Source: Mitragyna speciosa
Taxonomy: Eukaryota > Streptophyta > Magnoliopsida > Gentianales > Rubiaceae
NCBI GenBank assembly: GCA_024721245.1
Contig: CM045570.1
Span: forward strand, 186,001 to 250,000
DNA: 64,000 nt
Reading direction: 5' to 3'
Of this stretch, positions 35,898-48,813 are shown one piece after another. The notes below the pieces were generated by a model. The model was not told the origin of the DNA and did not search any database. It was given only the letters and a program-made list of their open reading frames with translations. The stretch's first letter is position 1. Every line of letters begins with the position of its first letter. Position numbers and translations under genes: made by a program.

Positions 35898-37415
35898 TGG
35901 AAGAAATGAGTGCGTATTAGGCCTTAGTAATCCCAGTACTCATCGAATCGCATCATCTGCCCCTCCGCATTTTCCTTCTGCTTTGTGTTACTAAAGAATA
36001 AATGGGAAATGAATTGTTCTTCTTTTTGGCTTTTTGTACGTGTGTAATATCTGCTGCTGAATAGATAAACAAACAAAACAAAACTGTAGTGGCCGTGCCC
36101 TCTGACCAAGGAAAACACACACCCCCCGCCCCCAGCCCTCCCCTTTCCCCCAAGTTCCATTACAAACAAATTTATATTTGCTCTCCTCAAGTTTCAATGA
36201 AAGAGATGCTATCATATTACTAACATGATGTGTGATCGATGTGGGATATTTGGGTCGATTGTACTACTGAAAATGAAGATGCATGCATGCCACTCGTACG
36301 ATGCAAAATTGAGAATAAATTTTACGCAACGTAACGTTAGAAGTTGGCAAATTGAGAATAAATTTGACCAAAGCCCCCCACCCACCCACCCCAAGTTTCC
36401 CGTGAACTCTCACTCTCACCGCAACTACTAGTAATATTCAAATCAATATCCACTCCCTCTCTTTCTCCTTCTCAATTCATCCACCTTGCTGCCTAGCTAC
36501 TTGCCAACTCCCCATTAACGGCAGTAGTCTCCATCCCACTGACCTCGCCCACCCCATCAAGCCTCTACAATTTCCCCAAAATGGAAAGAAAAAAGTTCAA
36601 AAAAAAAAAAAAAACTAAAACTAGATGGCATATATATGCCTTGTGGTTGAAAGAAAATTTGTAAGGTTAGTGAAGGGATCGCAAAAGTGTTTCATTGAAT
36701 TCACAACCCAAATACTACCCGTTTATTCCTAAGGATCCATTACCATGACAATAGATTGAGGTCTACCAATTGCCATACATAAATGTTAAAGGTCCACTAC
36801 GCCAAGTTCTAATGGATCATTTATGGTCGACCAGGTCCACATCTTTCGACCCACAAACGTGGTCCATAACTATTGACTTTTTTGTTTAAATATGGGCTAC
36901 AGCGTTTGAGAATTTTTTGAGGAGCCCACCATGTAAAAGATTGTGTTGAAGCTTGAGACTTCTACTTCAACCACAATGGAAGTCCAAACTTGAATCACAT
37001 TAGATTTTGTATTCCAATTTGCCAGCTCTGTCCATATTTTACTATTAAATAACCTTGTTATTAATGGTCGATGGACACTAAATTCTTACATGGACCAAAT
37101 CCATAATCTCATGTAAGAATCTTGTGATTTAAAAAAGTGTTACATAAGTACAAGTATAATGATACATGCTAACATAAGAAAGGGATATAAGAATACTTAT
37201 GTAACTCTATTTTAAATCACAAGGCCTATAGGTGGGATTGGGAATCAAGTTCATATAAGCATATTTCATAGATAGACTTTGAATCGCTTGCAAGACCAGG
37301 GAAATAACAGCCAAACATTTAGGTTTCACCCAAAAATAATAAAACCTAAGAAGTGTAATTACACTTATTTGACCATCATGATTTGTTCTAAACATCTAAT
37401 TTTGGACATTCACAC

Positions 37416-37912
37416 CTAGGGGTGTTATCAAGCCGAATCGAGCTCCAATAGCGCTATGCTTGAGCTCAACTCGATTGCTTATTAGTGCTACTCGAACTCG
37501 ACTCGAGGTTGATGGAGTTAAAATTTGTGAAGCTCGAGCTCAAAGTTTTGTTCAAATACTCAAGTTCGACTCGATACTTATTTGCACTCTTTTTTTTTTT
37601 TTTTTTGCACTTTATTGCTTGAGCTCGAGTTCGAGGACATTATGGTAAATTTCATAATTTTTATACCTAAAAAAGTAAATACATAATAAATAAAATATAA
37701 AATTATTAACTAATAGATGCTCAATTAGGCTTGATAAGCCTTTGAACTTAGAAAACCAATACTCGAACTCAACTCATGAACTAATCGAGCTATTCGAACT
37801 CGACTCGTGAACCTAATCAAGCTATTCAAACTCGACTCAAACTCAGTCAAACTCAAGTTCGAGTCGAGTAGTTGACCAAACTCGTGAGCAACTCGGTTCG
37901 ACAACACCTATA
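37416..37912. mobile_element. Small hAT-like non-autonomous element (MITE)
   Basis: About 497 bp flanked by the direct repeat ATTCACAC (37408-37415, 37913-37920), extendable by one base at the right flank. The ends are imperfect inverted repeats: TAGGGGTGTTATCAAGCCGA on the left, and TATAGGTGTTGTCGAACCGA when the right end is read on the other strand. The inside is rich in ctcgag and actcgac words and has no transposase. Confidence 0.8.
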
Positions 37913-39526
37913 ATTCACACCTACTACAGAACAGGATAATTTCGAATCATTTGCTAATATACAATTAGATGGAAATGGCATAGTTGTCCAAGGTTCTTTA
38001 AATGAAGATTGTACTCTTGGTATAAAGTATTAAAATGGGTAACAAATTCTTGTAATTGCTTTTGGGCTCATTTTAGCCCGAATAAGGATGCCTATTGGTG
38101 TTCAAGAATCTCCGTGGTCTTAGAGATTGTCATGATTTGCTAAACATAAAATCTTTAGTTACATGACATGAAATTATTGTTGGAGATGATAGCATATTTC
38201 TGGCAAATGTTCTTGTAAATGATTAATGACTGGTAAAACAGCATCCATCCTTGATTATCAAATCATCCTACTTTTTCGTTATTTGTCCGAACGACATGGA
38301 TAAGTTGAAGCAGCAAGCAACCTCAGCTAGCGTGGGCTGCATCCCTTGTTGCGGCTGAGGTCAGAATATATGGAAAAGACAATTGTAATTTAATTAGTAA
38401 CTGAAAATATCAAATTGTAGTAACTAAGTAAAATTTTTGTATTTAAAGAATATTATAGTGATGTCACGTTACCAAACTCTGAAAAAAATAAAAAAGAAGA
38501 AGAATAGGACTAGATAAGTAATAAATAAATGCTGCATTCAAATAGTAAATAAATAAGATGCGGCATTGAAAGCATTAGTGACGAAAAGATTGTGAAAGAG
38601 ATGCACTGAATGATGAAACATATAGAGTTCTTGCTCGTATATATAGGTGCGAGTTCGGTATTCTTCTCCCTGCGCTCTTCAATTCCCATAACTAATCCAT
38701 CGCACAAAGATATACATTTCTTTTTTAATTTTTTGAAGAGAAGAAAAAGGGTTTTTTTTTTTTTGTTTTTTTTTTTATGCGGAGTCAATGTAACAGCGCA
38801 TTCCAAAAAGTTCAAGCTTTTTCGCTATTGGATTTTCTTCCAAGGTTGTTGGATCACCTGCTGCGTTTCCTTCCCTGTGAGTTCATGCTACTTGTTGGAT
38901 TCTCTCTGACTCTGACAGAAATTAAAGGTACTATTACTAACTATCACAAAATTAAGAATAAATTTTTACTTGCGACATTTCTGCATTAACCACTGCTTTT
39001 TCACCCGTCTTGTTTGTCATCAACCGTCTTTTCGGGCCCTATCAATATTGTTTTACTCTATGTATTGGCTGAGAATGCAGGAGCATTTTGGATTTTTACC
39101 TGAGTCATTAATGCTCCTACTTGGTACTTATTAAGAGCAAAATTTATCCCCGAGACTCATTGACTCTGGAGGGCAAAAGGGGCTTGATTTCTGTTTTCAT
39201 CTTTGATCTTAATGTCCAGAAAGGATGATACACCCAAATCAATTAAATGAATAAAACCTACAAGAATTTAGACAAGAAACACAAAGAAAATAATGGTGAA
39301 AATTTCTTTCATTACAAAAAAAAAAAAAAAAAAAAGTGAGAGGCGGCTGTAACAACAAAGAAAACAAGACTAAATTCTATTTTAAAAAACGCAGGTGCCG
39401 TCTGCGGCAGAACCGAAGCCTATAAAATTAATACTAAGTAATACGGGGTAATAATCACATGCGCACACACCACAAGACCCAACCATACTTACCAATTAGA
39501 TTAGGACACATGCCTCCAAAAATTTA

Positions 39527-39532
<6 letters not shown>

Positions 39533-39573
<41 letters not shown>
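39533..39573. repeat. (TA)n microsatellite
   Basis: About 20 TA units roughly 340 bases before the NXD1 start codon. Confidence 0.95.
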
Positions 39574-39577
<4 letters not shown>

Positions 39578-39913
39578 CTTGGTTTAATTAACTTCCTACA
39601 AAGGAGCTTTTTTCTTCTTCTTCTTCATGTCCTTTAAACTTTGATTAAGTTTTCAGTTGTTTAATCAACTTGCATTGAATTAGGTGCAAATTCGGCCCTG
39701 TTCTTCCTGTTCCCTGCACCGCATTACTTGTATTAGACATAGAAACATATACTCTACCTGCTGATTTGACAAGTGATTGCTCAACGTTGTTAAAGGGATT
39801 ACTTGTATTAAGCTTATTTTTGTATTTTGACGCCTAATGTGATCTTCGTTTTGCTGTTTACCCAATAAAGGAATCAAAGTGTTCAGTCGGGGTGCTATCC
39901 AGAGGCCGAACCC

Positions 39914-42900
39914 ATGGACCATAAAGAAACACAGTCTTCCACGGGATATGGCAACCCTCCGTGGATATTCAAAGGCAGGCAAGTGAAGATTCAAATTTCT
40001 ATCAATATCATGCTGCTGCTCTTTTCTCTTTTTCATTTTTCCCTTTTTTTTTTTCTTTCTTTCCACTCGACGACATGCAATCCTAGTTTCTATGCGTAAG
40101 CAAATCCCTCTGATGTTTCAGTGCCCTGTACCAGCTACATCTTGTCAAAGCAGAGACAGCTCGAGCTTTGATCCCCAAGGAGTTCAGATTGGTGGAAGCT
40201 TTTGGGTACGCTCTGTCATTACTAGTATTATGGGCTCGTTATATGGGGCCAGGATGCGATATCGTTTCCAAACAAATTTTATACACCGTCATTCTGCAGA
40301 TACACTCTGGGTGGATTTTTTCTTGCTAATTATGATCACAGCCCTGCTGGAATTTTTGACGAGGTACTGCATTTTTTAACTTCAATTGTGTTCTTGATGC
40401 AGTAATTACTTGTGGGTGCTAAATACACAACACTATAAATTAGTGCTTAATTATTGGAGACAATTAAGTTCAAACAATTGGGTTTAAAAAATTAATCTTT
40501 AACCTGTTTCTTTGGAGATGCCTATCTACAAAGAGGGGTAGGTATATTGCCGTTTTTAAATCAGTATACCACAGTGTAATCAGTATTTTAATTTCAAAAA
40601 CCTTCAGCTTGTGGTGATTGCAGGCATTGTATGGAACCGGCCACCAACTTGTTGTGCGTAAGTTTTCTACCTGTTACTTTTATTTTTGCCTGCTTAAATG
40701 AGTGCCAAATATAATTGAATTAAAAAGACTAGAACAACTAATAGAAATTACCCCAAATTCCTTTAAAAAGTCAGGCACAAAACTTCAGTAAGTCTGGATG
40801 TAATTTGACTCGGTAGTCGGTAGGCACAGTAGCACTGCGATTTGACAGGGGCGTCACGCTAGCAGGCTTTGCTTGCTTCTCTCAAAACTTTTGTTTAATT
40901 TTTAAAATTTAATCCGTCGATTGTCTTGTGGGGGTGTATCCTCTATCTTAATTGTCTATATTGTACAAAGAATCATCATCCACAACTATCCATGGCAACA
41001 ATTTCATTCGTAGAAACCTTGATAACCAAATGGGTCGGAAAAAGAGAACATGGCTGAATTTTATGCAGACGCCAATTGCTAGTTGGGGATTACATATTTA
41101 AGCGGACGAGAAAAGTAGAAACACTGAGTTTTAACTTTTCAGAGAGCGAATAATAATGGACAGCCACAAGAGTACAGCATTTAGTGTATCATCCATATCG
41201 TCATTTCTTAAAAGGTAAGCAAATCAACCGGAATATTTTTCTGCAAACAGATGGGCTTCAAGGGTGCTGGTGAACAGTGATGAAGCTTGCATGCATGGAC
41301 GCACGGTAGGAAGCAGTAACATGCTATATGCACGCATAAACATTAATTTCATGTTAAAAACTCATGCAATTCTTGTTGATAATACAAAAATGTATATAGG
41401 CAACAAGTAATAGTGCTTTCCTCCCCCCCCCCCCCCCCCCCCTCTTCCCTCCCTCTTCCCCCAACAAAAACAACAAAACAAAAAACCAAACACCCAAAAA
41501 AAAAAAAATTAATTTTACCACTCCAAAGTGATTTGTTATTGCCTTGTTATATACTTGCCACAGGTGTTTGGACTTCCAAGCCAAGTTGCTAGATTTTCTA
41601 AGGTATGGTTTGTGCTAAATACTTACAATGTTCATAACATGCTTGAGTCAATCCAATTCTTCTAGCTGCTTGATACATTTGAACCTCATGCTCTTAGCCA
41701 AAAGATGTAGCTTTATCAAATAGATTAGCTTTGATCAATTTGAGGTTATTTTCTCATGTATTGACCACATGTATCATCCTATCTCCACGGGGTGGGCTCA
41801 TGGATTTGGGTGTGCCTTGGTAAGGCTGCCCGCAGTTAACTGGGGATGTCCGTTGCCCTGATAATGAATATTTTCAGCAAATATATGCTCTCTTAGTCTA
41901 CAGACTAGCTAATTTTTCTTGAAATAACTGTTTATCTGTTCTATGTATTATGGTTCCTACTGAAGCAGACTATTAGAGCAATTCCAAGGACTACTCCAAA
42001 AACCAGAACAGATGGTTTTTTTGATATGCTTGGCATGTTTAATTCTGATGGCCCTGAATATTGCATGGACACACAAGTGTCTGAAACGAAGGGTCTGGCG
42101 TCAATGAACATTTGCAACATCAACTTAAGCGCTGCTGGTTAGTCAATTAACATTTTATTGCTCTAAGTAATAGCATTTATACTTGTCTTGTGCATCAATT
42201 TACTATAGTTGCTAGTATTTTAGAGCTTTTGGAAGTAGACCTATTATTTAAACTCTAGTCATCATTTTTCTGGTCTGGGCTTTTGAATGGCAGTCCCTAA
42301 TCTGGATTCCAGCAAGTCGATTTGTCCACTTGTCAAAATTTCACTTCCAAGCTTCAGGTAATAGATTTGTGTGTGTGTGTGTGTGTGTGTGTGTCTGTTT
42401 TTTTTTTTTTTGTCTTTTTTCATTTCCTCCGTTTTGAGGAAAGTAACCTCTGTTAGGGCTATGTTTGCAGTGGGCGGACCAAGTACAACCCTCATCTCCT
42501 CAAGTACTCTTGCCAGATCGAATGCAGGTTTCTAATTCCTTGATCTTTTTGCACGAATTCATTTAAGCTGTCATTCTGTAGTCACTCTTGTAGTGAAACC
42601 ATATTTTTTGAGCTTTCCACACTCAATGATAGAGATTTTTGTCTTCAAATACATTAAAAAGTGCAAAAGGATTAAATAAACACCGAAAGATATTCATTCT
42701 TTTGTTGGGAACATAAAACTTAGTTTAATTGGGAAATCTTTGCCTATTTCTTGAATATTTTTTCATTTTCTCTACTTCAGTTGTTGCCTTATCAAGCATT
42801 GACTTTTTTTAACAGACTCTAACTTTCTTTCCCACGTCGAAATGAATAAAAAGTCACAGAAAATACTGGAATATATGTCTGCCTTAAAAAGATACACCAA

Positions 42901-43171
42901 GCTATACTACGAATGCACATCTGACGGGGTTGCTATGATCAGGGTAAGAGCAGTGGCACCAGCAAAAGTATTAGGGCCCTCACCCCCTGCTGTGGATATG
43001 GATGAAGAAAAATCTTCCACACAGTCGAGAAAAATAAAAAGAAACCTCAGCGTGCCAGTGTTGTTGTCAAAGCCAATTTTAGCGTTGGAGTTCAATTCTC
43101 TGGTAATGAAGGTTGAATCCCCTACAACGGTCTCTCCAAAACATTCACAGAACGATGTAGGACATCATTAA
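39914..43171 (+). CDS. NXD1: NEOXANTHIN-DEFICIENT 1 (NXD1) homologue
   Basis: Exons 39914-39978, 40122-40205, 40300-40363, 40608-40657, 41251-41305, 41564-41602, 41969-42137, 42294-42357, 42471-42527, 42943-43171; 876 nt, 291 residues, near the roughly 286 of the Arabidopsis protein. Recognisable blocks: GYGNPPWIFKG at the start, then ALYQLHLVKAETARALIPKE, GYTLGGFFLANYDHSPAGIF, WASRVLVNSDEAC, FGLPSQVARFSK and a C-terminal LSKPILALEFNSLVMKVESP. NXD1 has an acetoacetate-decarboxylase-like fold and is required for neoxanthin accumulation in plastids; its biochemical activity is not established. No transit peptide is evident. Intron 1 uses a GC donor (ggcag|gcaagt). Exon 10 uses a weak acceptor (gatcag|ggtaag), chosen because it restores the conserved CRVR segment. 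Confidence 0.88.
41423..41442. repeat. Poly-C tract in NXD1 intron 5
   Basis: Twenty consecutive C in a C-rich patch inside the intron between exons 5 and 6. Confidence 0.9.
42368..42394. repeat. (GT)n microsatellite in NXD1 intron 8
   Basis: GT repeat that begins about ten bases after the exon 8 donor and is followed by a T run; it shortens the usable intron and could influence splicing. Confidence 0.85.
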
Positions 43172-43739
43172 TTGTGCTGTATTGCATCTTTGTAGTGAAT
43201 CATGTCCTTCTGCTGAATTTTATTAGTGGTACTATTTGCTTCCGTTTCCGTTCCTGTTATTTTCTGTTTCCGGTATTGAAAAACGTCCGATGCATATATA
43301 GTTATTTTGTCTCTAGTTTTCTCCCGGTATTAAGGAATGGATACATGGGCCAACTTAGATTTTCTTTTCCCCCGACGAAAGTTAGAGCTAATTAGAGTGA
43401 TGTAAATCTCACTTTGCTACGTAATTTACATTGACATTGAAATTCAAATAATCCATTGTCCCCAGATCTCGAGTTCAATATGAATCAAATTTTGATTTTC
43501 ACAGATTATCAGATCCAAGTGAAAATTGAATAAGATTATAATGAACAGTGACAAAATCCGTCCAACAAAATAATGTGGCCCATTTCCAGGCTCAGAGTCT
43601 ATTCCGCGATTAGGACAGTTTCAGCTCGGCCTTAGAAAAACAGAGATGGAAATCTAAAGCCCAAGATTGAACAGAAGCAGAAGCTGTGCCTAGAAAAATT
43701 TACAGTCAGTCTCTGAATCGCCAATGGAAAAGAGTAGAA
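43172..43739. other. Intergenic gap between convergent NXD1 and SCPL genes
   Basis: 568 bases between two stop codons, holding the 3' UTRs of both genes, which may overlap. No other feature seen. Confidence 0.6.
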
Positions 43740-46700
43740 TCAGAATGCTTCCGGTAATGGCCTTCCTTCCAAGAACGCCTTAAAAAGCACCAGTGATCTC
43801 TCCGGTTGTGAGAAAGGAGCTTCATGGGAAGCCCCTCTTATGGTGGCAAAAGATAAGACATTACCATAGACTTGAGTCCATCCACCAACCTGAAAATAAT
43901 GTCATATACCAGAATTCATGATAGCCTCTGGAGTCCCAAAGCACCGAAACTTTTAAACATCAAAAGCCTTATTTGCATAATGCATAATACCCTGTATCTT
44001 TTCCATCAGCAAGAAAATTACCTGCTTCCCAGCAAACCAAGCTCTATAAGGCGTTGTTGCCATCAGTCCTAGTTCCTCTGCCAGTCCATGAACCAATTTT
44101 CTGCTACCAGTCAGTGGAATTACAGAATCCTGGTCTCCACTGTGATTGCAACATAGGTAGTTAATAAATTCATCTGCTACGATCTAAAGAGTTTTAGGGT
44201 GCTTGAGGAACTACCTATAAACCAAGACTGGAATGCCTGCTTTGACTAGTTTGCTGACAATTGTGATTGTTGGAATCTCCAGATCAAGCAGCTCATAATC
44301 CAACGTACTGCAAGGAAAGCATCAGAAGTTAAAACAGATATTACGGAACTTGGCCAGAAAGATCATCAGAGTTAGAACAGCAATCTATCCAGAAAGAAGC
44401 ACACATCAGATCAGAACTTATTTGAAGGAGGATGGAGGGGGGTTGCAGAGGTTGCCCCTTTGATTTCCATTTGCCTTCATGACAATTGGATTAATTTCCA
44501 TCCAAGCTGGGTAACTGGCAGCTTATAAGGTTTACGAATGTTTTAATCTTGCTATTTGAACTGATAATTAAAGTAGAAATTTCTGCATTTCCAAGGGCTG
44601 CCAAGCATCCAATACAAAGACAACATAAAGACCGAATTCACCGCAACTATAATCAAGTGCTAAATAATATGTACTTGCTGCAAACAAGCCACCGGTTGAC
44701 TCCTGTAAGATGTGCATGGAGAGCCTTCTGGACATCTTGTCTGTTCAAGTAATTTACAGTTTCATCTTCTACGCAGACATCTATATTGTCTGTGACTTGC
44801 TGCAGCCCAAAGAAACCAAGAAGGTCAAATGTTGGTTGACAGAGGACAACATCAATTTTGAAAGATGTCAAGGAATAACAGATGAGCAACCTGGGGATTG
44901 AGGGGCCTGGATTGAGAGAGCACAGATGAGACACAGACATCAAGAGTGACATCATACTTGTCCACAAATCTACTTGTTTCTCTGCTCACAAGGCTCATCA
45001 CTCTCGAACAAATTGGAGATACTGAGCCTCTATAGTATTCACTAACATACCGTGAATAGTTACAAGTCGAAGTGAACAACTTATACGTAGTATCTGAGAT
45101 TAATCCATGTGACCAGAAGAACTCGGCCCTCGAGTTAAAATCAGTTGCAAATTCTAATACTGGATTACCTAGCTGCAGTCAATGAGATAAATTAATCTAC
45201 ATCAAGGCCAAGAGAAATCACAATGCTACCTTGTTCACTAATATATTATATATTAAAATATTAATCTTGTTCACTAATATATTAATCTTTCTTTTGTAAA
45301 TAGACGGAAAAAGAAAATAGCTTAAAACGCAAATTATCTTATGAACTCACAGCAATGCCTTTCAAATTGAACAACATTTCCTTCTTGTTGAATTGGAGCA
45401 TGAGTTCTGCTAGCTGAGGGATGTAATGACCTGCATGATTTACAATAGACAAGGAAATATGTAACCTTTATCTATTTCTTTTGAAATCGATAAAGGAAAG
45501 AATGTTTGGAGCAACAAAAAGGAGTACCAGCATAACTTTCTCCTGTGATGAACAGGCTTCTGTTTCTATACTCTGGGAATTGGATGAGCCATTTGTGCAA
45601 GAACGCCAAGTTGTCCTCGGCTTTAGGATGAAATAAAGATAAAGACAAGATTTCAGAATTCAAAAGACAATCTTTAACGCGGGACAGTAAAAAGTCCACA
45701 AAGAACACTAAAATATTGAACGTGGATCATCAATGAAAAGTGGTAGCATATCACGGACTGCTTAATTAACAATTTCTTTTTGGAGAAAATGATTCTTCAA
45801 ACCTAAAAGGAGTTCTAAAGAAGAAAAAGCTCAAGTATACATATTCTTTCTGCACGAATGAGGGCAAAGTAGCACATTTTCGGAAGTATTGTGGGGGGGG
45901 GGGGGGGGGGGGGGGTGTAAATTCAGTTGGAAGAGGAAAGGATGGAAAGCAACACACACTCGCACTCTCACACACTCAGATAAGGAGTAAAGAATTAGTA
46001 AAAAAGAAAAACAAATTACAAACCAAGACAAAATTTGCCTGCTGGTGCTATTGAAAATTGACAATTTCTTCAAATTGAATCCAAGTTGAAATATTCGGAG
46101 GATCAGAATGGAAAAATGAACCTGTAATTTTGTCGGTTACACCTTCATAAGAAGAGGAATTAGTGGAGTAGGAGAAACCAACACCAATTGGAGACTCCAG
46201 GAACAACATGTTTGCTTCTGCATACACAAATTTATGAACTTTAAAACAGATAGGCGAAAGCAAATAGTTGCAAATATTTGATTACATTGTAGTTACACCA
46301 TTACAAAACATTACATACCCCTATTCCAGCTATACTGATTCCGGACCAGTACTTCCCCGCTAGGCCTAAAGGGCCCATTCTCAGAGAATGCTCCAACTCC
46401 CAATGAAGAACAACCAGGCCCTGCAACCCAAAACCCAAAAAAGATATATAAAAGAGAGAGAGAGAGAGAGAGGTCTTGAAACTTCGAACTACTTCTACTA
46501 CAACACTAGTATAGCATCACCTTTTAATAAAATTACAAGAAGCAGACAAACTAAGAATGTATACAATATCACTAGAGCAGCATGCATATACCTCCATTTA
46601 ACCAGAGAACAAGAGGCTTAGAAGTTGGATCGATTTCTGCTTCAACCAGGTAGTAAAAGAGTGCTTTTTGTTGTTTATCATCAACAGTAACATTCACATA

Positions 46701-46877
46701 CCCCGAAAACTGCTGGAAACTTACCTGGGGTTGCCCAGGCAACTGAGAAATCTTGTCCTCAGCTGCAGAAACAGAGGATTTCACCTCCTCCGCCTGATTT
46801 ATGTCCATGGAAATGCATAGCTGAGCTAAACCTATGGCCATAAGCACCACGATTGTTTCCCATTGCAGCAATATCAT
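43740..46877 (-). CDS. Serine carboxypeptidase-like protein, SCPL45 type (S10 family)
   Basis: Exons in transcript order: 46877-46592, 46420-46319, 46217-46122, 45620-45528, 45430-45351, 45172-44891, 44799-44675, 44307-44215, 44139-44022, 43889-43740; 1425 nt, 474 residues, usual for plant SCPLs. A hydrophobic signal peptide (about 1-23) predicts secretion or vacuolar targeting. S10 hallmarks in order: LWLNGGPGCSSLG across exons 1-2; catalytic Ser190 in GESYAG; the Asp site in SGDQDSVIPLT (387-390); catalytic His447 in GASHEAP. LGNPVLEF opens exon 6, the long insertion domain with several Cys. These enzymes cleave C-terminal residues, and some relatives act as acyltransferases. The complete triad and LGNP/GDQD context favour a peptidase of the SCPL42-45 group. 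All splice sites are GT-AG. Confidence 0.93.
45893..45915. repeat. Poly-G tract in the SCPL gene (plus strand)
   Basis: Twenty-three consecutive G on the plus strand, inside intron 3 of the minus-strand SCPL gene, so the transcript carries poly-C. Confidence 0.9.
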
Positions 46878-48813
46878 GATTTTGCTTGATATTTATTACT
46901 CGCCTAGCAATCTAGCAGAAAATAAAGCAAGGGAGAGAGAGAGAGAGAGAGAGGAGGGGCACCTAAAACAAAATGTTGCCGTAATGGGGAGCACCATGTA
47001 TAATATAAAGAGGCACTAAGACTCAAGACTCAATTATCTTTTGTTTAGTCGTCCTAATAGTAGTATTATTGTTTCTGAGTTTTGTCGTTTTGGGGAAAAT
47101 TTGATTGGTGGAGTGCCTAGCTGAAAGAGAAGTAAGAAGAGTCATGACTTGGCTCTGTCCATGATCCATCCATTTCTGCTGATGCTCTGGAATCCGGATG
47201 TTTGTGGGCTCAGGTCAAGACTAAGGTGGGGTGAGAGGGAAGGGAAAAAAAAAAAGCTCGAGTGGATTTTGGAAAGTGGGGAACCCATGGAACGGATGAA
47301 TGATAAAAAAGAATGTAAAACAGAGCTGTGCACAAATAATTTCAGTAGTTGTCCCGTCCCACTGTTTTCTGGCACCTTTTTGATTGATTGATACCCCAAC
47401 CCCAATTCCAACGGATACCCAGCTGATGGAAAGTATTTGGCAGTTTGCCCAAGCAACTGTACAAGCAGGTGGGTAAAATTATCTGCCTTTTCTTTTTTTT
47501 TTTTTGTTTTTGGTCACAATCGGCGTTTTCTTCAAAAAGAAAGAAAGGAGCTTTGCGGGATAACTTTAATGGAGGTTTGGACACGGGTCTGCAATTGAAC
47601 ACATGCCAGTTAGAACAAATTGAATACGTGTGTAATTGATTAGTCAAAATTTGTAATTCATTAATAAAAAAATATAATTAATTTTTATCTTAAAACAACG
47701 TCATTTCTCACTAAAACTTGACCACATTAACCTAATATCAATATTCGATTTTTGCTCATTAAATCAGAGATGTCAACTTGTTGTAAATGGGACTTGCGTA
47801 GCCTTGAGCTAGGAGGAGGATTATGCACGCCGCCATATGCTGTTTAATTAAATTATTTCTCCCAAACACCTCTTTTGGCATTGCATCCAGGAAGCCATAC
47901 TTGTAATCTACATAAATAGCAGCCAATTTGCCACTATAACGTACACATCAGCCATTAATGTTTAGTTAAGGATAAAGCCGCAAAGCATTAGCTAATTTGA
48001 CCCAAACACTAGCAAATGTGTCTCTGTATGTGAAGGAATTATTTACGTAATGACAGAAAGACGAAGGGAATGCTTCTTTACGTCTTTGTCTGTTGAAAGA
48101 TTAGCGGAAGCTAATATGATACTTTTGTTCTTCAAGACATGATTTATTCAAGTACAATTGTTTGACTCCCTATAAATAATTATTATTAGGGGACCAAGAT
48201 AGCTGGAGATCAGCTTTTTCTTTTTTCAATTTTATTTGTTTCTTGAACTTGAATTAAACTACGGCGTTTGTAACTAATATGAACTCAGACACAAAAGCAT
48301 TTTATGAGATCGGGAATCACGTGGACAGAAATCAACCAGGATAAAAGAGATTAATCTGAAACTTGAGATGCATTAGTGTTTTTTGCATCAAAGGGAACAG
48401 AAAAGCTGCAGAATAGCCATGGGAATTACGATATGGTGTTTATGTATGTAACAGTGGGATTGGATGGAAACCATGCAATCAAAGTTGGTCGCATTAACTC
48501 CAGGTGGCTAGACTCGTTAAACGGAATTCTAGTATCAAAGAAAATTTGGTGAAAGCTGGGGATAGAAGGTCTATTTCTTATCACTGGAGAAACCACACAT
48601 GCACACACAGCACGATGTCTCTTCTGCATATTTAATTTTACAGTATCTACTAGCTAGATATTGTCTCAGTTACCTCAGGAGTTATATACCAACAATTGAA
48701 AACATTACTCCACCATTTCAATCCATCACTACATGAGGACCTAGCAATTAAAAAGTTCAACGAAATAAAGGGAAAAATAAAAATGAACACGAAACTTCAA
48801 AATTATTAAGTTG
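46878..48813. other. Intergenic DNA
   Basis: Contains the SCPL promoter and 5' leader: a GA tract at 46934-46953 and a TATA-like ttatatta on the minus strand near 47000, about 125 bases before the start codon. The rest carries short open frames without recognisable motifs. Confidence 0.55.

Larger units (their letters stand above)
35783..39913. other. Intergenic DNA between the divergent bHLH and NXD1 genes
   Basis: About 4.1 kb between the two start codons. It holds a G-quadruplex motif close to the bHLH start, a C-rich patch at 36110-36155, a small hAT-like element (37416-37912) and a TA repeat (39533-39573). No coding region is supported. Confidence 0.6.

Noticed and set aside
42842..42942. 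Open frame starting MNKKSQ that runs into NXD1 exon 10
   Set aside because: The part before 42943 is intronic. A strong-looking acceptor at 42815 would put the join out of frame, while the weaker acceptor at 42942 restores the conserved CRVR segment.
47142..47456. 104-codon minus-strand frame upstream of the SCPL gene
   Set aside because: Low-complexity Ser/Phe/Leu content, no family match, overlapping frames on the other strand.
48429..48629. 67-codon minus-strand frame downstream of the NET-like gene
   Set aside because: No motif, no splice partners and typical chance length.
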